A DNA stretch of 64,000 bases from Rhipidocladum racemiflorum (lineage: Eukaryota > Streptophyta > Magnoliopsida > Poales > Poaceae). Below, piece after piece: positions 44,575-55,058 of the stretch (the first letter of the stretch is position 1; each line of letters opens with the position of its first letter). A program made the position numbers and the translations under genes. The DNA lies in the NCBI GenBank assembly GCA_036346355.1, contig CM070576.1:12879558-12943557 (forward strand), written 5' to 3'. The notes beneath the pieces are model-generated. The model was given only the letters and a program-made list of their open reading frames with translations, was not told where the DNA came from and ran no database searches.

Positions 44575-46828
44575 TGTAACACCCCAACATAACAACTAAG
44601 GTCTATGACAAAAATTCGACATGACCTTTGCTATTAATAAAGAAAGACACAAACAAAACATGGACCACAACATAGCGGAAGCATAACTAGTAATACGAAC
44701 ATGCAAAATAAGTACCACAATATACCGAACTCACAAGGCAACAAGATACTACCGTCCCCGATTTAAAGTTTGGAACCATGAGCCATAAGTTACACGGTTT
44801 AACATGATTAAATAACCAACATAATTATTTTATTCTAAGTGAGCATGTGTAGAAAGTGCTGCTACGCCCCACCCTTCATGCTATGCTCCAATGAACGGCC
44901 TGAAAGAAATGAAAGAAGCGGTGAGATTGGATAATCTCAGCAAGTGAAATACACCAGACAGAATTAACAATCAAGCATTGTAAATTCGAACATTCTTCCT
45001 TTCTTTCTTTCTTAAAGAAGTAAACAGAACCTACAATCATACTTTCCTCTCTTTTCTTTCCACCACATATAAGCATTCACATAAGTTAGATAATGCATAT
45101 GCTCATGACATGTTACTTCTCACCGTGCCCTTTCTCAGGAACACACACGGTTACCGTGCCCTTTCTCAGAACACACGGTATTGTGCAGACGGTCGCGCGA
45201 TCTTCTTGCGGCGACATTCTTCCAATGCATGAATGCAAATGACATGATTCATGCATAAATAACTTCACATACATCTGAGCTATAATACATTCCATACTGA
45301 TCGATAAGCAAAGAGGACAACAACAGTCTATGGAAAATCAGACATAAACAATTCACACATGAACAAACCGAGCTATTCCACTTGCCTTTACCGATGAAGA
45401 CAAAGATATTAATTGCGTCCCGAAGTCGCACCACCTACACAAGCATTTTACCTCAGTACTTAAACATTTTTCAACTTGAATTGAACACAATTAAGCGTTC
45501 CCTACTCCCACGGCCCCCGAAACACAATATTCTACCAAGCTGTCCAGAAAAACAGATTGCGCAGGCCGGCTTGTTTATTTTGAAGCTATTTCTGTGATAT
45601 GTATAAAATTCTACAAAAATTACAGAAGTTAGATATCGACATATTCTAAAACTTTCAAAGAGACCACAAATTTTAATTATTTAGTTAACTATGCCTAATC
45701 GACAGGTCTTTAGCAGGGTACAAGGATTAGCTACAAAATTCAGAAGCGACGCTCTTTCAACAGCTACGAACAGATGGCAGCATCAAAAATTCCAAAAAAA
45801 TTACAGAAGATAGATCTCGGCCATACCTACAACTTTTATGTAGTGCAAATATTTTGATTCCCACTTTAAATTTTCCTAAAACGTGGCTTAACACAGTAGA
45901 CAGATTTAAGTTTCCAAACATAACAGCGGACTTACTACAGTCATATCTTCAAATCCATAACTCCAAAAATTATGAGAAAATTACAGAATACAGATATGTA
46001 TGTGATCTACAACTTTCATATAGACCAATAATTTTAATTCCTGACCCAAGTATTTTTAATCTACAGCCCTAATCTGAATACGCAATCTGTCCCCTCTCAT
46101 CCTACAGCAGTTTTCCCATCGCGATTACTCCCAAACCACAACTCATAAAAATCTGAAAAAATTACAGGAGCTAGGTTTCGACGTTATCTACAACTTTTTA
46201 GTTATGCACTTTTCCAGTAAAAATCATTTTGGTTACGAAAACGCCCACGGAAGCAGTTCTGCACAGATTAGCCGAACAGAAACGAAAATCCCTCTCTAGT
46301 TTTTGATCTACTCATCCAAACTTGAACTTCCAAACATGCAACCACTCCCTAATACCCTCTTACACGAGCTTAGCCATCAATCACAGCGGAGATCATAAAA
46401 GAAAAATACCTACACCCCGAAGAAATCGATGACAACTCCAAAACCGGCGCCGCGGCTCGAATCCTCGCGATCCTACTCCTCCTCCGGATCTTCCCCTTGC
46501 GCAAATCCCCTCTCGGAACCAACAAGGGCACTAGATCTGATTTTGGAGGGGAGGAGGAGGCATGAGAGGGAGGGGGTGGCGGCTACCAAAGGGGAAGGGT
46601 TTGGGGGGGGTGCGGCTGCCCAAAGGGGAGGTGGGGTGGGGTGTGTGCGGCTTGGGAGGTGGTGGGGGCGCATGGGCTGGCCCAAAAGCCGGCCCAGGCC
46701 CAAGTGGTACAAGCCCTCGCCCAAAAAAGATACAATAATCCACACTTTATTGTTCCCGCTAAATAAAAAAACAACGCTTCCCGAAGGAATAAAAGAAATG
46801 GCTAGAGAAACGAATTCTGGGTATTACA
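44575..46828 (-). repeat. Element D 5' LTR
   Basis: Nearly identical partner of 37366-39610. Visible differences include CAGGAACACACACGG versus CAGAACACACGG in the tandem repeat, and GTGCAGACGG (45183-45192) versus GTATCGGACGG (37971-37981). Confidence 0.95.
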
Positions 46829-46833
46829 CCAAG
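46829..46833. repeat. target-site duplication CCAAG, right copy (element D)
   Basis: Matches 37361-37365. Confidence 0.93.
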
Positions 46834-46898
46834 CCTCGCCGTGCCATCGCCGGACTTCGCGAGCTCGGTGAACCGTCAGATCCAGATCGGACGGTTGA

Positions 46899-46907
46899 GG
46901 TGAGTTC
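46899..46907 (+). promoter_or_regulatory. 5' splice-site-like GGTGAGTTC in C 5' LTR
   Basis: About 980 bp from the LTR start once D is removed; the 3' LTR has it at 56021-56029. Strong match to the plant donor consensus. Confidence 0.42.
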
Positions 46908-47673
46908 ACGTGTTCCAAACCCGATTAGATCTGGACCGTTGGATCAAGATCCAACGGTTCACAATCGCCACGTGCCGTAGCAGTGCTATTATAGGATTAG
47001 ATCTGGACCGTCCGATCTAGATCGAACGGCCCACGATCATCGAGTAGTTTTAACGTGTTAACCCTGGATCCAATCCGCGCCGTTGATTTTCAAACCAACG
47101 GCCGCGATTGGCGCCACGCGTGTCGGGAGATGGACCGACGCGGCCAGCGCCAGACGCTGCGTGTGAGCGTGTGTCCCTGACACGCGGGCCCCGCATGTCA
47201 GAGGGCCCACACGACAGCCGCGTTTGCGTGAGACCCCGCACTGACAGGTGGGTCCCACCTGTCGGTCTCACGTGGAGCCGTGGACCGGGTCCACCGTGGA
47301 CCGAACCGCGCCGTGAGCTGAGCCCATGAGCCGGCTGACGTCAGCCAGCCAATCAGGAGCTGACACGTGTCCATGCTGACGCAATAATTAATTTCCGAAA
47401 AAGAAAATGATTTATTAATTCGAAATATTGATTCAAATTTAGATTCAAACTTCAAACGCTTATAACTTTTGCGTTTCAACTCCGATTTGAGTGATTCAAA
47501 TTTCTAAATTTGTATAAAATTGAGATCTACCTAAATATGAATTTTATTTAATTTTTGGACTAAAGTTTTTCTTTGTAATATTATTTAATCGATTATTTAA
47601 ACTTTAATAAATCATAACTTTTGCATTTTAACTCCGATTTGGACGATTCCAGTTCCTAAAAATCCAGAAAATT

Positions 47674-47895
47674 ATGTTCTCTCTGTTTATGGATTTTATT
47701 TGGAGTTTTGGGATGTTTTTGCCTATTGTTTATTTGTGTATTTGCTATTTGCACGCTTTACGAGTAGACGTTGAAGTGCCGGAAGGATTCAAAGGAGAAG
47801 TATTAACTCAGATCCAACTCAAGACCAAGAGCAAGTACTTTTTGAAGGCAAGTTGTGCTTTGACCATGTTGATCCTATTTCGAAATCTATTTTGA
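47674..47895 (+). other. LTR-embedded small ORF (element C, 5' LTR)
   Basis: 73 codons. Same start (MFSLFMDFIWSFGMFL) and same GFKGEVLTQ block as the 3' LTR copy, but a frameshift after LTQ (ATCCAACTC lacks bases compared with 56925) changes the C-terminus. Confidence 0.3.
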
Positions 47896-49377
47896 TTTAA
47901 ACTATTGCATGCTAGTTCAATTAGAAAAATACTTTAAACATGGGGGTTAGATAAGTACCAATTTGTCAGATGACACCTTGATTATTTAAGTATGTGCCAT
48001 GACCCTTGTCACCCTAGTTGTGGTTTACTAGTTGGACATAATCAAATTGCCAACATGGGTTTTAGACCGTTGTAGTATAACGCTTAGACCACTTTCGTGC
48101 TCATGACATGATTTTGGACAATCAAATGTTAATATTGACTTAATGATATATTGAACCTGTTTTGGAAAAGTATCATGTGATGTTGATGGCACGTGGTGCA
48201 TGGTAATCAACTGGGTTTGATAAACGCTTTTCGGCCGGGCATGTGGCAAGAGTAATCAGTGGGCCATTGTGGCATCGAGGATGTTGATTTGGTTCTTGGG
48301 TAGTCTTGCCCTGGTCACTCTAAGGACTTAACCTTGCAAGCCTTTGAACTGACATACTTGCAACCACATGGTCGGAATGGGACGGCCCTAGTTGACTAAG
48401 TCGCTAAGGACTCACTTGTGGAGCCTCAGGGTGTCAATTACACCGCTTGTGTGATTGTACGGGGAGCCGATCGTGGCTGTGGCCGATACCCATCTAACGG
48501 TGTGTTGGTCCCATACTTCGCCTTGGCTAAGGGAAGGGATGGTGTAGAGCACGAACCTGAGAGGACCACCTGTGTTGTTTAAGGCTTCCGAAGGCTTTGT
48601 TACGGAACTTCGCCTTTGTGGTGTTTGATCAGTATCTTGTGGGTAAAGTGCATAACCTCTGCAGAGTTTAGAATCTATTCGAATAGCCGTGTCCACTGTG
48701 ATCGACAATGCTCGGGATTACAATCAAGGGTTAGACTTTCTCAAAATAACTTGGATTTGAAAGTTGGGTTGGCTTAATAATGAAGATGATGGAAATGTGG
48801 TTTAGGATGGGGAAAATGTTTCTTAAACTTCTTGACAAGTTATTTATGCGTTACTTTTTTCTACTGCTTTCGAATCTACTTATATTACTTTTCAAATGTC
48901 ATTTACGGCAAATATACCTTGAGCTATTCCTTTGTACCAAGCCATGCATATAGTATATTAGCTTGCATTCTCAGGCATGACTTGCCGAGTACCAAGTACT
49001 CACCCTTGCCTCAACACAATATCGCTTGAAGAAGAGATCGCACTAGCTTCGGAGGAGGAACTCCAAGAGGATCCGTCTACGTAGGGAGCGAGCCCAGTCA
49101 GTTGCCTGTGGTATACTGGATGGCGCCACGAGTTTATTTGATTTTCCGCTGCTGTTATTTCTCTTTTAATAAGTTTCGCCTTGCGAGGCATACATTTTGT
49201 AACTTGGCCATAAGGTCGAGTAACCAGTTTGGTTATTTAAATAAAGTACTTTGATAATATCGAATGGTATGATTGTGATATTTACTAATGTTAAGACTGC
49301 GGTGCACTAAGCGCTGCTCTGGACTAGTGCTGAATACACGTAGGGTCCGGATTTGCAAATTCGGGTCCCGACAGAGG

Positions 49378-49390
49378 TGGTATCGAGCCA
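49378..49390 (+). promoter_or_regulatory. Element C primer binding site (tRNA-iMet type)
   Basis: TGGTATCGAGCCA, 4 bp after the 5' LTR. As in E, CAGAG of the expected site reads CGAG. Confidence 0.85.
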
Positions 49391-49590
49391 TACTTGACTG
49401 TAGGCTCAACCCTAGCTAGAATGGTCGTAGTGAGGATAAAACCTATTTTCTAAAGCTAAAAATTTGTGAAGACAAGAAATGACATCTCGACTTATCCCTT
49501 TCTCTCTTTTCTTGTCTCTTGCTGAAATTTTCCCTTACCTTGTCACAATTTAAAAATTCCGAGTTCTTACGTAAAGCACTCTTGTGACAG
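49391..49590 (+). other. Element C leader before orf0
   Basis: Pyrimidine-rich run TTTCTCTCTTTTCTTGTCTC near 49500, ending CTCTTGTGACAG directly at the orf0 ATG; resembles a 3' splice site. No gene. Confidence 0.5.
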
Positions 49591-50308
49591 ATGGAGGAAG
49601 AGTTCAACTACGTTGATCTCGGGAGTTGGTCACGCCGCGGAACTTTGGCATATGCTACGGACTCTCGGAGATTTTGAGAAGCCCCAATACCAAGTGGAAG
49701 TGATCAGACAAGTGGGATTGATCAAGGCTTGTGACGTGAGGATTGAGGTACCTGCTAGGAAAAAGGGCCCGTGCAATCGCCTCGATACACCGACCGCCAG
49801 AGATCTACAATGCAGATGGGTATCCAAGAAGTATCACGACGAGCAATGCGGCACATTACCCGTATTCACGCCAGAGAGTTGGAGAGTACGGTGTTCCGTT
49901 ATCATCCGCAGAGCGATAACCTTCTTGACCCGGCGATTCAGGATGAGGATGCCACGGTTACACAGCTTGGCACGATTTGTCGCCGCCCAGGAGGATGTAC
50001 TAGATAATACAAGCAAGGAGCTACGTAAGGCCCGCAAGGAGATCACGACAGAGAAGAACAGATGGCGGGAAGCTCAAGAGTATGTGGCACACCTTCTACG
50101 AAGGATTGACGAGTTGGAGATGACCTTGTACGGACTGCACCCAGAGCCAAGATTGAGCTACACGAGCCAGATCCGTGAGGAGTCGATCTCGATGAGGACA
50201 CCGCTTCTTCGACTACCACAGATGACACAGCTTGCCGGACATGGCGATCGTTTCGCGCTTATGCCGCAGATCCGCACTCCAGGCCGTGGAGGTTTTCTCG
50301 ATGAGTGA
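49591..50308 (+). pseudogene. Element C orf0, extra ORF upstream of gag
   Basis: ATG 49591-49593 (MEEEFNYVDL), then a 1-bp gain near 49620 shifts the frame. 49613-49780 gives GHAAELWHML, LGDFEKPQYQVEVIRQVGLI and CDVRIEVPARKKGP. 49790-49920 gives MQMGIQEVSRRAMRHITRIH. The C-terminal half has heptad-like, probably coiled-coil sequence (VAAQEDVLDNTSKELRKARK, then REAQEYVAHLLRRIDELEM) and ends GRGGFLDE at 50308. No known domain. Conserved in B and E. Confidence 0.77.
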
Positions 50309-50584
50309 GCATAGGTTCTATAGTGAGACTCCTTCGCCGAGTCGAGTCACGTATCAAAGAGTCACCCTTTAGGCGTTAGACTCCAGAGTTAGTTCGATTT
50401 GGATTTGCTTTGTTTGTCGAGTGTGCAAGATGTGTTGCAAGGCCCTTAGGCATTGTAAGCAGCCATACCAAGTTATTAAATAATAAAGTTGGACCTTAAA
50501 GTTACACCTTTCGCCCGCATAAGTTCCATATTACTTGTCTATTCTTGTCTCCCTCTCATCTCTAAACCTAGAGCAAATCGGCAG
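50309..50584 (+). other. spacer between orf0 and gag in element C
   Basis: No gene. It ends with TGTCTATTCTTGTCTCCCTC, a TCTAAAC branch-point-like string and CAG directly at the gag ATG (50585), a good 3' splice-site candidate. Confidence 0.5.
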
Positions 50585-51700
50585 ATGGTGAACACCCGTG
50601 GAAACTTTGGAAGCAATGGGAGTGGTTCTCGCCGCCAGAAAACCCCAATGATGGAGCACCGGCACCGCCAATCGGATATGCAGAATTTTGGAGCTTTTCT
50701 TGCTGCCCGGACTCGATTGATGCATGCTATGATGCAACAAATGCAGCACGCCACCGCCAGGCCATCGCTAATCAAGTTAATTAGGGGCCACGCCGTAATA
50801 CAAGGTCGCCGAGTTCATGAGGACTCACCCACCCACTTTCTCTGGGAATGCCAATCCATTGGAGGCCGATGATTGGTTAAGATCAATCGAGAGGAAGCTA
50901 CACATAGCTCAATGCATAGGAAATGAGAAGGTACTCTACGCTTCTCATCACCGGAAGGAACAAATTACCGAATGGTGGGAGAACTTCGTGCCACGCAGAG
51001 AACCCTCAAGATATCACTTGGGAAGAGTTCACAATGCATTCGACAAGATCACGTGCCTGAAGGAATCATGGACCTTAAGAAGGAGGAGTTCAGAGCATTA
51101 AAGCAAGGTAATCAGCCCGGTGGTCGACTACCTGAACAAGTTCACACAGCCTAGCACGCTACGCACCGAGGATGTAGCGACAGATAAATCCAGGCAGTCT
51201 CGCTTATGAAGGGACTTAACTCAGATTGCAAGTAGGATTGATCACCCACACCTTTCCAGATTTCCAAGAGTTGGTGAATAAGGCACTTATTCTTGAGGAC
51301 AAGCGCAAGGAACTGGATGAGAACAGAAGCGCAGGATGCAACAAAGAAGGATCACGCCAGGAACGCAATCGCTTGAGGGTTGCACCAAATCAATTCTTCA
51401 GATTCCAACCACAGAATGCAACAAGGACACCATCCTCAAAGCACCAAGACTCGCCAATCAAAACTACCGCACCCAGCCGCTAGAAACGCTTACTCCTGTG
51501 CAACAAGAAGGAACAGTGAGACGCTGTTACAACCGGCAACGAGCCAGGACACTTTGCCAACATTGTCCAAAGAAGACAAGCAGAGCGACCCGATTCGCTT
51601 CAACCTAGGAACCACCCCCAGCTAGGACGCCAAAGACACAGAGCCACACCCTGCATCGTGGTGAGAGGCCGAAGTCAACCATGTCACCGCAGATGCGCTC
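50585..51700 (+). pseudogene. Element C gag, frameshifted, degraded knuckle
   Basis: Starts MVNTRGNFGSNGSGSR at 50585. The open start continues through MQNFGAFLAARTRLMHAMMQ. 50817-50950 has MRTHPPTFSGNANPLEADDW. 51226-51330 has LITHTFPDFQELVNKALILE. The CCHC knuckle near 51525-51570 is destroyed: B's CYNCNEPG reads CYNRQRAR, because CTGCAACG reads CCGGCAACG. Many frame breaks. Confidence 0.85.
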
Positions 51701-51729
51701 TGAGAATGCTACTGACGTCGTCTTTGGGT

Positions 51730-52340
51730 AAGTTACTTGTTAACTCAAGACTGCAACAGCTTTGTTTGACTCGAGCTTCGCATTCGCTTGTTTCGCAAGG
51801 CTTTGCTACTAGAAATGATTTGAGAATTGCAAGACTTAAGTGCATGCTTTTAGTTCAAACCCTGGTTCCGAACTCGAACGAAAGTAGGATGTTCCGGTGA
51901 GAATACTTGATAGGTGGAATAGAGTTCCTAGCAAACCTTATAATTTTGGAGACCCGGACCTTAGACGTCATATTGGGAATGGATTGGTTATCCAAGCACA
52001 AGGCCGTATTGGATTGTGGACGAAGGACTATCTCGATTGAGAGCCCGTGTGGGAAGAAAGTGGAATTTCAAGCCACTGCAGCTTAGAGATGGACAGTTGA
52101 TGGTTAACAGTACCAAGGCAATCAGCATAGAGGATGTCCCAAAGAGTGAATGAGTACCCGATGTTTTTCCCCAAGATCTACCTCGGTATGCCGCAGACAG
52201 GACATAGAGTTTGTGATAGAGCTTGTACAGTACAGACCGATAGCAAAGAGACCCTATCGGATGTCTACCGAGGAGTTGGTAGAGATGAAGAAACAAAGCT
52301 AGAAGAGTTAATGGATAAATGATTTATCAGACCAAGTTCG
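51730..52340 (+). pseudogene. Element C aspartic protease and spacer to RT
   Basis: 51690-51900 reads ASHSLVSQGFATRNDLRIAR just after the active site. The DSG codons at 51768-51780 read GACTCGAGC, compared with GATTCTGGAGC in E, so CTGG appears as CG and the Gly is lost. 51900-52090 continues with IEFLANLIILETRTLDVILG and MDWLSKHKAVLDCGRRTIS, with CGA intact where B has TGA. Confidence 0.82.
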
Positions 52341-53141
52341 ACGCCGTGGGGAGCACCAGTTTTGTTTGTCAAGAAGAAGGACGGGAGTTTCAGGATGTGC
52401 ATTGACTACCGTGCACTCAATGAAGTCACCGTGAAGAATAAGTATCCGCTACCCAGGATTGATGATTTGTTTGATCAGTTGAGAGGAGTCGGAGTTTTCT
52501 CCAAGATTGATCTGAGATCGGGATACCATCAGTTGAAGATCCGATCAGAAGATATTCTGAAGACTGCATTCTCGTCAAGATATGGACATTATGAGTTCTG
52601 ATTATGTCCTTTGGGGTCGACGAATGCGCCAGCTTATTTCATGAATATGATGAATAAGGTGTTCATGGAACATTTGGACAAGTTTGTCGTCGTGTTCATA
52701 GACGATATCCTAGTCTACTCCAAGACAGAGGATGAACATGCCGAACACTTAAGGCGAGTTTTGGAAAAGCTGAGGGAACAGCAACTTTTCGCCAAGTTCA
52801 GCAAGTGTGATTTTTGGAAGGACAAGGTGGAGTTTCTTGGACATGTAATGACCGCAGAAGGAGTCGCCGTAGATCCAAGTAAAGTAGAAGCTGTGTTACA
52901 TTGGGAGCAGCCGAAGACTGTGACCCAGATTCGGAGTTTCCTTGGAATGGCAGGATACTACCGCCGCTTCATCGAAGGCTTCTCGACAATTGCGAAACCT
53001 CTTACGCAACTGCTGAAGAAGGAAAAGAAGTTTGCATGGACGCCAGAATGTGAGAAAGGATTTCGAGTCGAAGAAGCGATTGACGCCAAGACCGGTGTTA
53101 GTTCTACCGGATGTTGCTCAAAGCTTCGATATTTATTGTGA
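52341..53141 (+). pseudogene. Element C reverse transcriptase
   Basis: 52362-52601 has MFVKKKDGSFRMCIDYRALN and YPLPRIDDLFDQL. 52611-53075 has STNAPAYFMNMMNKVFMEHL, VVVFIDDILVYSKTEDEHAE (catalytic DD intact), KVEFLGHVMTAEGVAVDP and FLGMAGYYRRFIEGF. The join at 52600-52620 is broken where GGTCTGACG reads GGGGTCGACG. Otherwise nearly complete. Confidence 0.93.
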
Positions 53142-54111
53142 CGCATCGCGCCAAGGACTTGGATGTGTGCTGATGCAGAATGGAAAGGTCGTCGCTTATG
53201 CATCAAGGCAGTTGAGGCCGCATGAGGAAAATTATCCGACACATGACCTAGAGTTAGCTGCCGTAGTGCATGCCTTGAAGATATGGCGTCACTATCTGAT
53301 CGGGAACAGATGTGAAGTGTATACGGATCATAAGAGCCTTAAGTACATATTCACCCAGTCGGATCTGAATATGAGGCAGAGGAGATGGTTAGAGTTGATC
53401 AAAGACTATAATGTTGGAATCCATTACCATCCCGGGAAGGCCAACGTAGTAGCCGATGCCCTGAGTCGGAAAAGTCATACCGTGAGTACGTTGCTAGCCA
53501 CAAGTCAGGACGAGTTATGCGAGGATTTTCAGAAAATGAAGATTGAGGTAGTACCTAGCGGATTCTTGGCCGCATTAGAAGTAAAGCCTACCCTAGAGGA
53601 TCAGATCCGAGAAGGACAGAAGGATGATGACAAGATCCGCAGGATTAAGTTCATCAAGGAGGAAGGCAAGGCAGAGGACTTCAAGTTGGATGAGCAAGGC
53701 ACGTTGTGGATGAAGGATCGCATTTGTGTGCCTAACAACAAGGAGTTAAAGCAACTGATTTTGGAAGAAGCCCATGACTCTAAGTACTCAATTCATCCTG
53801 AAAGCGCCAAGATGTATCAGGATCTGAAGGAGAGATTCTGGTGGCCGAGTATGAAACGTGAAGTTGCCGAGCATGTTGCATTGTGCGACGTATGCCAGAG
53901 AGTCAAGGCAATGCATCAGAGACCAGCAGGATTGCTACAACCGCTGAAAATACCTAAGTGGAAGTGGGAGGAAATCGGAATGGATTTCATTACCGGTTTG
54001 CCGAAAACTCAAGGAGGTTATGACTCCATATGGGTTATAGTGGATCGCTTGACTAAAGTAGCCCATTTTATCCCCGTGAAGACCACTTACTCGGGAGATA
54101 AATTAGCGTAA
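53032..54111 (+). pseudogene. Element C RNase H and N-terminal integrase
   Basis: 359 open codons. RNase H has FDIYCDASRQGLGCVLMQNG, YASRQLRPHEENYPTHDLEL, CEVYTDHKSLKYIF and NVVADALSRKSHTV. The integrase linker, the HHCC domain (EEAHDSKYSIHPESAKMY, then LCDVCQRVKAMHQ) and the core start (MDFITGLPKTQGGYDSIWVI, first catalytic Asp) follow. It ends at TAA 54109-54111 through a local frame change near KLAELYM. The longest continuous Pol piece of C. Confidence 0.93.
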
Positions 54112-55019
54112 TTGTACATGATCGATTGTCTGTTTGCACGGAGTGCCAAAGAGGATTGTATCGGACGAGGTACCCAATTTACCTCAAGGTTGGAATAAGT
54201 TGCATGAAGCCATGGGAACCCGCTTGAACTTCAAGATGCCTTATCATCCACGCATCGGATGGACAGACCGAAAGAGTCAACCAGATTCGGAGGATATGTT
54301 GAGAGCTTGTGCATTAGCTTATGCTACTTCTTGGGATAAGAGTTTGCCGTATGCCGAGTTCGATTACAACAATAGTTACCAGGCTAGTTTACGAGATGTC
54401 ACCTTTGAGGCATCAGTATGGTCGACCCTGTCGGACGCCATTGAATTGGAATGAGACCGGCGAGCGCCGTGTCTTTGGGCCTGATATTCTTCAAGAGGCT
54501 GAAGAACAGATCGCTATGATTAGGGAAAGGTTGAAGATAGCCCAATCTCGACAGAAGAGTTATGCTGACAATCGTCGCCGAGATTTGAGTTTTGAACCAG
54601 AAGACTTTGTTTACCTCAGAGTTACGCCTCTCAGGGGAGTTAAGAGGTTCCATGCCAAAGGGAAACTTGCACCCCGTTATGTTGGACCATTTAAGATTTT
54701 GAGTCGCAGAGGCGAAGTTGCTTATCAGCTGGAGTTGCCACAGTCGTTAGCAGGAGTACATGATGTATTCCATGTGTCCCAGTTAAAGAAGTGTCTCCGA
54801 GTTCCTGAGGAACAGACACCGCTAGAGTTAATTGAGTTGCAAGAGGACTTGACTTATAAGGAGCATCCTGTGAGGATTCTGGACACTATGGATCGAGAGA
54901 CTAGGAACAAGTCAACCCGTTTCTGTAGAGTTCAGTGGAGCAACCATGAAGAAAGCGAAGCGACTTGGGAGCGCGAAGAGGATTTGAAGAAAGAGTTTCC
55001 AAACATATTCTCAGAGTGA
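54112..55019 (+). pseudogene. Element C integrase C-terminal half and chromodomain
   Basis: 54134-54454 covers the rest of the core in broken form (VSDE, then RLNFKMPYHPRIGW and EDMLRACALAYATSW). 54321-55019 is open: GRPCRTPLNWNETGERRVFG, KSYADNRRRDLSFEPEDFVY, GPFKILSRRGEVAYQLELPQ, HDVFHVSQLKKCLRV and the chromodomain tail FCRVQWSNHEESEATWERE, stop at 55017-55019. Here the ELPQ codon is CAG where B has TAA. Confidence 0.92.
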
Positions 55020-55045
55020 GCCACGAATCTGTGGACGAGATTCTA

Positions 55046-55058
55046 TTAAGGGGAGGTT
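55046..55058 (+). promoter_or_regulatory. Element C polypurine tract
   Basis: TTAAGGGGAGGTT directly before the 3' LTR. Confidence 0.87.

Larger units (their letters stand above)
37366..46828 (-). mobile_element. Element D: Ty3/gypsy chromovirus of a second family, - strand
   Basis: The LTRs are 37366-39610 and 44575-46828 (2245 and 2254 bp), nearly identical, with ends TGTAAC...TTACA and TSD CCAAG. Internal order on the - strand is tRNA-iMet primer site, gag, protease, RT, RNase H, integrase with chromodomain, and polypurine tract. There is no orf0. LTR similarity makes this the youngest insertion in the nest, yet gag-pol has many frame breaks. Confidence 0.96.
46834..49373 (+). repeat. Element C 5' LTR, second part
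   Basis: Resumes with CCTCGCCGTGCC after D and ends GGGTCCCGACA. Carries GGTGAGTTC at 46899-46907, the small ORF at 47674-47895 and the AAAGTGCATAACCTCTGCAG landmark near 48645. Partner of 55962-58492. Confidence 0.95.
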
